In this document: positions 37,901-49,900 of the stretch, piece by piece | Layout: every line of letters begins with the position of its first letter | How positions within the stretch are numbered: the first letter of the stretch is position 1 | Origin: Anas platyrhynchos | Lineage: Eukaryota; Chordata; Aves; Anseriformes; Anatidae | Direction: 5' to 3' | Length of the DNA stretch: 64,000 bases | Assembly (NCBI RefSeq): GCF_047663525.1 | Contig: NC_092604.1 | Span: 12,387,501 to 12,451,500, forward strand | Notes under the pieces: generated by a model | Databases searched by the model: none | What the model was told of the DNA's origin: nothing | What the model saw: the letters and a program-made list of their open reading frames with translations, nothing else | Made by a program: the position numbers and the translations under genes

Positions 37901-40900
37901 ACTTGCTTTCTCCGTTCTTCTTTAGCTCTGTACTAAATGAGGCCCGAAGGCAAACAGAATCCATACTGCTTAACATAATACAGTGACAAGTTACTTCATG
38001 TTTTCACTAAATAACTCCATGATAAATCTACAGAATAAAAATCTTGAACAAGTCCCTGGAGGGAGGAATACTTTGATGAGGGAACAGGGATTTTTAATAG
38101 GCATCATGCAAAGGTTTTCTTTTTTTCCTGCAGCAATGATTAGACGGTCTCCAAATGGCCTTTCCATGGGCCAGATGGGTTGTTTGGACTAATTGGCAAC
38201 CGCCTGACTGTTTTCAGGACACCTGAGTCACTTCCCCCTTCCTCCATCCTTCTGTCACTGCTGCTGCTGGTCATGCATTACCGCCACGCGCTGGGGCTGC
38301 TGGAGAGGAGGATGCGGCCTCTTGCCTTGCAGAGAGCATCACAGCCCTGAATCGCAGCCGCCTGCACGGTCAAGTCTGGCATACCCCCACGTACCACAAC
38401 AAACCCCCTGAGCTCCAGAGGTTTCTTCTAAATACAGCTTATTTTTGTGACAGGTGGAAGAGCAGTGAGATATGTTTAGACTAGATGTAGCGTGGTGGGA
38501 GGACTGGGCACTTACAGCAGGCTCCAGGAGGGTGCTTACTGTTCAGGCACATGGGTGCTCTAGTAGAAGTGGCCCAAATGCCGGTGTCTGCCATCAATAC
38601 CTGCCACCTCACTGAGAGCTGCTGGGGGTCTGCACCGTGCCCAAGCGGGCTGCCACAGGCAGCTGTCTGCAGGCTGCACAGCTCCATGCTTAATGCCTGG
38701 TTTCATCCTTTAAGGGCTTTCAAGTATTGATTCCTGAGGAATCAGTGGGACCCCATAAATGCACCAACCCCCTCTCCTGTTAGGGAGCAGGAAACGTGGC
38801 ATTGGGACATTGGCTTTGAGTAGGGCCCTTGCGTCCTGCACCTACCGCAAAATCAGCTGCTAAGGTTCAGTGATCCCAAGGCACCGTGGGCTGGTTCAGT
38901 CCTGCTGCGGCCTCCTGTGGTTAATGATTACAAGGACTAAACTTCCAGACCTGGAACATTGGATTCTTCCCTGTTTTTGTTTTTGCCTCTGGCAATGCCA
39001 GTCTCCACTCCACTTTCCCTGCATCCAAGCCCGGGCTGCTTGCCTTGGCCAAGTGCTCAGCTGTGATGCTCTGGTGCAGCTTTGGTGATAATACTGATGC
39101 CACAAAACTCTCCTTATCCATACTTCCTGCTATCTAAACTTGGGCTATGTTTCTCATCATGATTCACTAACCTCATTAGCTCCCCCGAGGCTAAAAGAGT
39201 CCTTGAACTGTTTAATATTCTTGGGTTTGTAAATGACACAATTAGCACTGATTTTTTTCTCTCACCTAGTAACAGCCTTGTTTCCAAATCGGAGAATAAG
39301 ATTTTACAGGCAGCTTGAGAACTCAGAGACCTTCCTTTAGATTTGGGGATTGCCACGGAGAAAGGTCACCACAGTCTGTTGGCGATTTTATTAGTGTTCA
39401 GTAATTTTTAACAAAGGACCACGTAGTGAGAAGCGGGTGCCAGCTGTGCTGTGCCTGGCTCTGCTCGGTGCCTTCGCATCGGGGCAGTGTTTGGATGTGA
39501 CTGACCCCTGCCCACGGGCAGCCTGGCAGCAGAGGTGTGTGCTCCCTTCCCTGTTGGCTGTTGTTGCATTACAGAAATGCTCCTGGACAAGTTTCTAAAC
39601 CCATTTACATTCCCTGTGTGTTGTTCAGAACGACCATGATTCCTTCTAAAATCAATGGTGATTGCATGCTCTAGAAAATCCCTTACGAGCCACATCTGAG
39701 CATTAGACCTGCCTGCTGGTTTTACCAAGGAGGCAAGCTGCTTCAGCTGGGAGCCCTGCACACCAATCTTTGCTAACAGACATTACAGGCAGGGCTGCGG
39801 TGGCCCTACAGCGACTGACACCCTCCAAGCTCTGTGGCCTGTTCTGGCTGCACTGCTGGTGCCCGCAGATGCAGACCCGTCCTTTTTGTGCAGCTCTTGG
39901 AGGCCAACAATAACCCCAGGCTTTCTGTAAGAAATGTTTCCTCAAGTGGAACTGCTGGAGATTGATAGTATTAACAGCTACATGGGGAAAGTCTCCTCGC
40001 CTGGGAATAAAGCAGATTATTTCAGACCCTGTCTCAGACCAGGACGTAGCAAGGCTGTTCATGAAAGTAGCTGGCACTGAGAAATGGAGCAGTTCATCTG
40101 CACCCGGGGCTTGAGCTAGCAGAGGGCTTTCTGCCCTGAAAGAGAAGGGAGCCTGATTGCACCTAGCAAATGAGGCATGAAACCTGGTCGGCACCGAGCA
40201 GCACACTAAGCAGCTCGGCATCCCTCACATTCTCATTCTGGTCTAGTTTGTAATCGAGCGCTGTTCCTGAATGCAAATGGAGCTCAGGTCTTCATTCTAG
40301 CTTAAATTCTGCTTGCTCATAGCTGGAGATGCACGACCAGCTTCCTACCTCTGCTGCAGCTACACAAAGGAAATGTTAATTTCTCGAGGTGGTGGCTAAG
40401 GGAAGCCACAAGGCACAGGGCTGGAGGACAGCACCCAAAACACATTTGGTGCATGATAGCACGTTAGAAGCCAGGAGATGGTCCCTCCCTGCAGCATTTG
40501 CCAGAAGCAGGCGTTAATCATGCAGATGTAGCTTCTCCAGCTTTTCTCAGGAGCAAACTAGATTCTTCCTAGGAACATCTCCGCTGCTGCCTCTGATCTC
40601 CCTCCCCAGGACTGACACATCTCACTGGTGGTGTTGCCACATGAGTAAGCATGTCAGGCTCACGGGAAGAAGTGGGAAGGGACTGAGTGTACAACGGGAC
40701 TTCAGAGGGAGCAGCAGAAATCCTCAGTTGCTCTCTGCTCGTGGATTTGTATGAGCAGCATCTCACGGCCTGGCCCTGTGGAACTGTCACTAGCAGGGGA
40801 CAAGCTGTAACCAGAACAACTGAATGAAATAGAAAATGAGCATCCTTGTTTTGCATACGAGAAACCGATGCACAAAATATTCTTACCTTCCCACGGCCAC

Positions 40901-43900
40901 GTAGGGGGTCTGAGGCTTTTTCATGGAGCTCTGAGCCTGCTGCAGAGTCCTGGCTCCTGCTCGTCTTCTGAGCTTTGTTGTTGTTTGAGCATTTATGAAC
41001 AAGGTTTAAAAAAAAATAAATCAGTATCTTAACTTCTCTTGTCCTACATACCAGACTGGAGGGCCACTAGGATACAAAATAAGCATGTACAAGAACAGGA
41101 GACCTTCTCTGCCAGAGCCTCAGCAGTGATTTTTATAGGGAAATACAGAATTACTTGAAGGTGCCTCAGTGCATAATTGCAGTGTCACTTGTAAGGGTTA
41201 TTTCAGGTGAATTTGACTTGCTTCTGATGAACCAAGCACTCCTTATCTGCAATAATTTAGCAGTTTTGGGGTAGGAGCTATGCTCACGTACACTCAGTGC
41301 CTGGTACATGAGATTCCTTTGGGGTAGGGTCCCAAGACACCACTTCAATTACTGAAACTAATTAATAACCCAAGCTTAAGAGCAGGAAAGAGCATTAGCT
41401 CCAAGCAGCTGCTGAAGGACAGCGTGGCACAATGACAGCTGTACCTGTGCACTGCACACAGCAGGTGCTCCCCCCAGGGTGAAGGCGCATCGTGGGGCTC
41501 AGCATGGCCAGGAAGGCAGCAGCCAGACTGCCCTCCTGGTTTTCAGTGCAAATTCACTGCCAGAGCTCCATGGCTGGCTCCCCCAGCTCTCCCTCCAGCC
41601 TCCCCTTGCAGATGGGCAGCACTGTGGACAGAAAAGGTAATTTGTTTTTTCCTGTAAGTGAATAGAGGTAGGGAGGGGAAAAAAAGACCCAGCTTCCCTG
41701 TGAAGTGGGGCTGGCCCACGCTGGCAAGAGAAGGGCAGAATGGCTGTGTGTGGGAAAGCTCCCTATTAAACCTGGGGACAGCGGGGGGCTCCTGGAAGTG
41801 ACAGTCACACAATGGTGCTTTTGTCAGAGAGGCACCAAAGGCCAGATGATGTCACCTTGCACTGGGCTGTGAGGCTGCTTGTGTGCCTCAGGATGGAGCT
41901 CAGCAGCATCACATATCTTTTTAACAGGGAGGAGGCAATGAAAAGGCTGCTTTTATCCCACCGTTTTTAAAAAGCAGACGAAGCAGCTTTGTCCCAGAAC
42001 AGCTTGGCTGTTGTCAGAGGTAGAAACCCCCAGCTAAAGAGCTGCTGCCTGTACCCCACCAGCTCCCATCACCTGCAGAAGCTGTAGCCTCCCCCATGGG
42101 CGCAACTTGGGGCGCTCTTTGCTCCACATCCTTTCGGCTGGCTCAGAGGAACATCTAAACTCTGGCCACATTCTTCGCTTTGCCGCCTCACCTTTTCTTG
42201 GAAAGACCAGGCTGGCCTCAAAGGCTTCCTGGAGCTCCAGCAGCTGGAGACCTCCCATGATAAGGTCTGTCAAAGACGGGGAGAAGGGGGATGAAGAAGA
42301 AGACCTAAACTAACATGCCCATCTGAATGCTTTGCAGAACCTCAGGAAGCAGGATTCCCTCAGAACTCAAAGGAGGTGTGCATGAAAGGCAGTGCTTTTC
42401 TTTGCCTTGCCCTGACCAACTTCAGCCACAGGCAGCATCCTCACAGCCCCTGTAGCACTCCTCTCCAAGCTCATCTGCCCTATAGGTAGGCACTCAGAGA
42501 GCATGGCTGAAGACACCCTGCAGCACAGCCTCTTGCCAGCTTGGGACAGGGTCCTGAGCTGCTCTGGTGGTTACTGGGTGGGCTGTGGGGACTGCAGCCC
42601 CACAGGGGATCGCAGGTCTGCGCATGCTGTGCAGTGGGGATGTGTAATCCTTACCATGAGTGGGTGCTGGAAACTCCTGAGTTCAGCTCTGCTGTGCCTC
42701 GACTTGCCCAGTGAGCTCCTGGTGAGTCGTCCTGCCTCAGTTTCCCATGCTGGGGCTCTGGTTAACATCTGCCCATCCCAGGAAGAAGCTACAGTTCAAG
42801 ATTCTTGTCTGCAAAAGGACCTGAGTGGAAAGCTGTGTTCAGGAGGAGGTCTTCAGATTAGTCAGCTCACAGTATGGCTGCTTTTGAATATTTATGAAAG
42901 CAGAAAACTGTCAGACATGTTTCACTGAGCTGTACAGCTCCTTACCTGAAAGGAAGTGTTTTCTTAAAAAGCAGTGCTTGCTTGCCTCAGTTTTTCCACA
43001 GAATCTCACTCTACCAGGGCGAGGGACAAAAGTCTGGGATGACAAAAGCAGGGTGTCTGCGAGGGGATGCAGCACAAGCTCCTTGAGCTGAAACCACCAC
43101 ACAGCATTGCTTTTTAATATAACTAGAGCCTGAAAACTGGTGTGGAGAGGCAGCATCCAGAGAGCCTGGATCCACAGACTGCTCTCTGCAGCTTCCAAAA
43201 CATCAGTGGGGGGGCAGTACATGGTACAGCTCCCTACAAGTGATTGTTTGCTAGATGCTAAGCAGTTTTGTGGCTTCACTCTCATAAACCACCCCAGAGA
43301 CTGACTACAAAGGCAAACCAGGAGTTTGCATGAGGCAGCCAGGCCAGGCATGCCCAGCATTCCTGGTGGTGCCTCGTCCATAGACCTTGGTCCCCTAAAG
43401 AGCATCCTAAAAAGAGACAGAAAATGCCTGTCTCTGCAGAGAGCTGAAATGTGTCCAGAGCCAAAATGAAGAGGAGCTAGGCCAAGTTCACATGCCCCTT
43501 GCCATTTACAGGCAACTTTCAAGAAGTTTCTTTTCGAGCTGCAGCTGTGAACTAAGCCAGGACCAGGGCTGAAGTGCCCTCCTGCTGCCGGAGGGCTTGG
43601 CAGGTACACAGCCACAAAGACCTGCAGATTAGACCCATTCATACAGTGTTGACAGCGCCAAATTAGAAAGTCCAGAAATGCAAATATTATCCTAGTTTAA
43701 CTCAGGTTTTTATTTCATCCCTCTCCCAAACTGCAGCACAGCTTGGGTCTGGTTGCAGCAAGAGCCTGGCCACTACTGAGGGGTTGGGACAACAGGGACC
43801 TCACCATCCTGGGCCCATCCCATAATACCTGAGCGAGGTGAGCAGAGCAAGCCTGGTGCAGTAACCAGGTTCGGTCAGGAGTCCAGATCATCAGGCAGGT

Positions 43901-46900
43901 CCATGGTGGCGAGACTGGAGAGAGGCTAAGCTGGGACATCAGCGCACAGGTCAGGATCAGCAGGTCCATAGCAGTCATGGCTGGGCTCAGCTGGAGACCA
44001 ACACTCCCACACCACAGCTCAGGAAAGGTTTCAAAGGCCCAGAGCTGAGCTTAAATGCAGCCCATGTGCCCGGTGTATGGGGGTATGGTGGAGGCCCCAG
44101 GTGAAGCTGGTCAGGACCGTTAAGGCCTGCGGAGGCCTCAGGGCCCTGGCACTGGGTGCGTGTTATCCAGGTGGAAACCAGCAGCTTAATTCTGTCAAAA
44201 TGAGAATAAGCCGAGGTGTCAGCACAGCCCACCAAGAGAGAGCCCCAGCATGGATCTGGGCTTGGTGGGAGGCCGTGGAGGACAAGGGCTGTCCTCCAGC
44301 TAGATCCAAGTGCTGGGGTTCAATTATCCTGGAGTCCATCCCCTGGCCCTGTACGAGCCTGCCAGTACTTCTGCTTCCACCTCCCATCTCAAATCGCCTT
44401 TGCCTGCCTGCTGGACCAGCCAGTGCCAGGAAGCAGATGGTTTCGCATACCTTGGCTGAGGTGTGTTGAAGAAATGTTGAGCTTTAGACTGGATTTTCCC
44501 ATTAATACTTTGAACACAGATGTTTGACAAGTTGTCTCCAGCTCCAGCACCTGAGCAGAACCACCACGCGTGGGGCACTGGCTCCGGGCAGCCCGCAGCA
44601 GCCCCATAAATCAGTCCTTGGGGCCTGGCCTGGCCCCTGGGTTCCTCACCAGCACTGATCAAAGCCTGGGCTGCAAGTTTCTGCAGCTCAGGCACCGCGG
44701 GGTGGTTGCACACAGACCGACCACGGGCTGGAGGTGTAGGTGGAGACCTGGGGAAGGAGCGCAGACACCATCCTTCCCCCCGGCACCACTGCACAAGCCC
44801 CAGTCCTCCCCGGTTCCCCAGGCAGCACAGCCGGAGCGCCGACGAGGGCAATGTAAATCCTGTGTGACAGCGGTGACCCCGCGTCCTCGCTGGGGCTGCT
44901 CCTGGCACCCCCCAGGTCACCACTCAGGGACGGCCTGCAAAGAGCTTGCTGGGGGGGAAAGAGCTAATTTAAATGAGAAAAAAAAAAGACTTTGGGTCCG
45001 TTGCCAGCATTCTCCTTGCCTATTGTACTCCCTGCTCGGGTTCTGCTTTCCCCTGGGCAGCTTTATGTTTCCAAGGCCCATAAATTCTCGTTTTTCCACT
45101 GGGCAGGAGGTGTGCTCCTGGGCTGCGCCGCTTCCTGCCGGGTTTTGTGTCCGTGTTGCCCAGTTACTGCGGCGCAGCCCCGGGCTATGCCCAGCCCCAT
45201 TCAGACCAGCTGTGGCCCCCAGCCCCGGCAGTGTGGAGGATTCGGGGCAGGAGCTTGCTTTCCAGGAGGAGAAAAGGGAAGGCTGAGAGCCCGTGGGGCT
45301 CAGGGGTGACCTGAGAGGGTGTCCTCCCCGAGGGGCTGTCACCTGGAGGTGTGCTGCAGCTGGGGACGTGGTGACTTGCCAGGGGATTTGAGGCTGGGCT
45401 GCAGCCGGTGGCCCGAAGGCTGTGGGAACTGACAACGCGTGTTTGTCAGATCCAAAGCGCCCGTAATCTGCCCTTGCTGAGAGCAAAGCCCACGGGGTTT
45501 CTGTGGCATCATTTCCAAGCAGCAGCCCTCCAAGCATCAATAATTCAAACAGAAGTTGAGATAACACCGTGTCCCCATTCCGTGCGGGCCGGTTTGGTCG
45601 GAAATTAATAACATTGCTGAAGCAGAAATACTTGGATTCTCTGCAGTACTGATTCCTAGCACGGCACCCAGGCGGCACCAGAGGTTGCAGACTGTGGCCG
45701 GGGGGAGAGGCATCACCCCCTGGTCCTGCCGGGGGCCTGTTGCTGTGCAGGGCCGCCAGGAGCCTTCTGTAGGGCTGAGCAGATCTCTTCCCCTCATTGC
45801 CGTGCCTCCGGTGTCCGTCTGCTGGGGCCGGGGCTGCACCTCACCGCAGGGTTCTTTAGGGACACAGAAATCCCAAGGCTGCTGTGCCAGGAGTGGGGCT
45901 GGACAGCTGCAGGAAGAAACAGGCCATCCCCAAGCCTGTGGGATCATCCTTTGGGCATGCAAACAAAGCACTTACCCACTTAACTCCTGTCTCAGGAACC
46001 CGGAGAGCCTCTGCCTCGCCTTCCCGTACTCACCTCTGCAAACCATGGCACCATGGTGCTGGCTCCCGCAGCTCCCCGGGGTCCGGCCCTCCTGCTCTTT
46101 GTTAATGAGGAAGGTGCATTTTTTGGAAAGAGAGCCTGCCTCCAGGACTTGCAAACACTCTATTTTATGACATTTTTCATTTGCATAATGAAGGCCCTGA
46201 TACCTTCGGTAATTAATCACATTAAGAATTGCTTCCTTGAATAACTCTATTCATGCAAGTTGTTCTTAGTGCTGGAAACTGCGTATGATTTCAGATGTGC
46301 ATTAGCCCATCTCTTTCATCAGCAGATGGAAGCGGGTAACTGCATGTGTAATTTATATCTGCTTGGGTGGAATTATCAGATGAAATATGCATTACACAGC
46401 GCCATTAACATTTCTAGTCATACAGTCTTTAGCTCTTGGGTAAGTGAATATTACATGCCAACAGTGTGGGGGACCGTGTGAGAGGCAAGGACCTGAACAC
46501 AGGGATTTGAAAACAAAAATGGAAAGTATTCCAGGTCAGACGCATCAGAAATAGAATTAATGAAGCTGCTAAATTAGGTGAGATGCAGTGCCCTTTTTTG
46601 ACCTGCATTTTTTATAAAACGTCCCCTCCTCTCTCCATAGCCAATAAAACCGCCAGGTTTGCCCATTGGATCTCCGCTTAGGGGCAGCTCCCGACTCCTT
46701 AACATCCAGAAAGATCCCCCAGAGGATAACACAAGCAGCAGGAGAACAACTTGAATCTCAGAGGGCAGATTCGGGGGTCTCACCCTGCAAGAAGGATTTC
46801 TGGGCCCTGTGGATCTGAACCATTTTCAGGTCAAGCTCTGACCCTCTGGCTCGACACCAGCCCACAGGAGGAACAAGGGCAGGGCTGGGCAGCTCACACC

Positions 46901-49900
46901 AGCCCTGTGGCTCCCTTCGGGGCTGATGTCCCCTGTGGGTCCCCTCCAGAGCCCGTCCCGAGGTCAGGCTATGTGGGACCTGGGGCTGAAGGAGGCTCCC
47001 CCTTCACTTCTGGCAGTGCCCGGCCGTGCACTGCCACTGCTCCCGCTCGATTGCTTTCTGGCCAAGACAGAAAGAAAAAAAATATCTCTGCAAAACCCAG
47101 ACTTGGACTTTGCTTAAAGCCTCTGAGTAAAGAGCCTTGTTTGAATGTAATTGCACCCCTGTTGCTACAAGGGGAAAATACACTGCATTGCTCTCTCTTT
47201 CTTGGAAAGCTCGGCTAGTATTTTCCCAGCCATTTGTGTACAAAGAAAGATAAATAGCTCTTTAGCGGGCAGAACAATCTCTCCCGTTTTTTTGTTGTTT
47301 TTTTTTTTTCTTTTTTCTTTTTGACATCCATGCCAGCACATGAGGCGCAGCAGCTTGGCGGAGCTGAGAGCAGGGAGGGTGCAGCCTGGCGGAGCTGGGA
47401 GCAGCGGCAGGGCCAGGGCTGAGGCTGGGGCGTGTGCTGTCCGTGGGCTCCTGCAGGCTGCCCAAAATCCAAGGGATGCTCCTGCCACCTTGCCCATCGC
47501 TTTCACTCCTCCCTACATATACATGTTCATCAGATTTAGCTCCTGCTTCACACGCTGTGGTGCTATAGATAGATTTTTAAAGAGCTCGTCTCAGAGTAAT
47601 AATTCATGGGGAGATCAAAGGGCTATGGTTTAATCAGGGGTCTGTCTGATACCAGCAACCTTGCAGAGTGCTAAGAATTCAATGAGCATCATCAAAGGGC
47701 TGATAAGCACGAAAAGCCATCCAATTTTCTGCCCATAAGGCTGGTGGGGCTTACAGGGGTGCTGAGGAGCTGGACAGACTCCTGGCTGCCGTGCCGACAG
47801 AGCCACGCACACTCCAACATCAGGCTCTGATGGAGCTGCCTGGACTCCGCTAATGACTGAGCTGCTGCCTGCAGCTCCACTGACTCTACGAAGAGATAAG
47901 ATTGCTAATTACATGTCTAATTACACAGCATAGGTAAGCTTCAGTCTGCGCTCTGCCTCTTGGCATCCCCTTGTCCTCCACGTACCAGAATCACGTCCTC
48001 TGCGGGGATTCTCCGGAGCAAGGGGTCAGAAGCCATCCCGGGGGCTGACTGCCGCCGTGTACATGGCCCCCCAGCCCTGCCACGGCACGGTTATGTTTTT
48101 AGGCTCTCAAAACGGGGGATTTGGGATTTGTTTTCTCTGCTTTCCAGATACGGTAACTGTACATCGAGTTAATCCAAAGGATTTCTTTTTTAATAGATGC
48201 ATGGGGTCTGTCTCTATGGCTGCGCTGACAGTAATGGCTCTGTGCTGGTTTAGATAAACCGAGGGTCTGGCCCAGGAAAGCTGGGTTTCGGATAGGGACT
48301 GCCAAAAAAATACGGGGTATCAAAATGCTGTGTTTGGAAGCCAAAAATGGTGCCTAAAATGGGGCCGGCTGGGATCAGCATGGTTAACACAGGTCTCCAG
48401 AGTGGAAAAGGCTCTGCCGTGCTTCTTAGCTATCATCACAAGCAACATTTAAAAGCCAGCAGTTTAATTTTTAACACAAATGGAGGCGAGTTCAAACTGC
48501 AGACACCTGCAGATAAGGAGTTGGTTTTTTCTCTAGAGATACGGAGCGCAGCGAGGTTAATGTGATTATGTCAATGACTGAGATATAATTGCGTTACCGC
48601 CACCCATCTGGCCCTCCCTGCGACTCGTAAGTGATTTTATATTCCCCGTGCACTGCAGCGCTGAGGCACAAGGGCACTGGAGATGCCAGAAATCGCTGCT
48701 TGGTGTCTGCTGCAAGAGCCCCCCCCGGCAAGCCGCTGGTGCAGGTCCCGCTGGACTATGCAAGGTGTTTCAAACGTCAGGAAATTCCGTGTGGGTCTGG
48801 ATTAACAGCCCCTGGGCTGCTGGTCTCTGGTGCAGCCACAAAGCCTCTCCTTGTCACCAGCACCCTCACCCCTGGGAGCCCTGCGCTGGGCTCCCCCAGG
48901 ACCCTGCTCAATGAGCTGTGTTCCCACCACAGGCTGGGACAACGTGGCTCCTGGTGTGGTCCAGAGGGTGGAGCACTGCTTGTCCCCTCCTGAGGGGCAC
49001 TCCTGACACGGGCAGGATCCCACTGGCACCCCAGCTCCAGCACCGGGTCCCTCCAACAAGGATTTTCTCAGCAGGATAAGCAAGGACCGCTTCCCTCGGC
49101 AGCTGGGATTAAAAACAAAAACATTTTCATGTGAGGCACTGACTAATGCTGCGCTGTCCGGTCCTACCTCTCTCCTAACCCGCCTTTGTCTTCCCATCAG
49201 TATGAATTCAAAGCCAAGAACATTAAGAAGAAGAAGGTGAGCATCATCGTGTCCGTGGATGGCGTGAAGGTGATCCTACGCAAGAAGCAGAAGGTGAGGC
49301 TTCTCCAGCCCAGCGTGCCCGGGACGTTGGCCCTGCCCATGGCAGAGCATTGCTGCTGCTCAGAGCAGTCAGACTTCTATCCAGAAGGGGCCTTTTCTCA
49401 AGAAACACCCGGAATTTTCACAAGGAAAAAAACCCTCAAATTTTCACCAAAAAAAAAAAGATAGCAAAATCTCACTGAAAAAAAAAAAAAAAAGAGTGGG
49501 AAAATTACACTGTGGGAGGAGGATTTTTTCTATCAGAAAATGTAAAGCTTTCAGGAAATGCAGTTTCTTTTCCTTGTTAATACCGGTAGGCTTCCTCCTC
49601 ACTGCCTCGGCTGCGCACCGTCCCTGGGCTCACCCCCAAGGAGAGCCAGCGGCTGCCCCTGATGTCCCAAACCCCCTCTCAGAGCCTTGTTCCCCAAATG
49701 CATTAATCTTCTGCATATTTGATGATATAAATTAATCTATAAATTAATCTTCGGAACAGTTTTCAGCCCTGGAGGCTATGATCAGATGACCAGATATGAT
49801 AAATGATCAAAGAAATCTATTTTAATCCAAGATACCAACCAAGCAGCCACTGCTGACACGGTCACAGAATCATTTCAGCTGGAAAAGACCCCTAAAAAAA

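Larger units (their letters stand above)
29210..49200 (+). other. NOS1AP-like intron 2 (20 kb)
   Basis: A 20-kb intron separating PTB exons 2 and 3. No exon was recognised. It carries a series of AT-rich, TAAT-dense islands (about 30.5, 33.1, 35.7, 37.1, 41.2, 46.3, 47.7 and 48.5 kb) set in GC-rich unique DNA, listed separately as candidate enhancers. There is essentially no recognisable transposon content. Confidence 0.7.
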
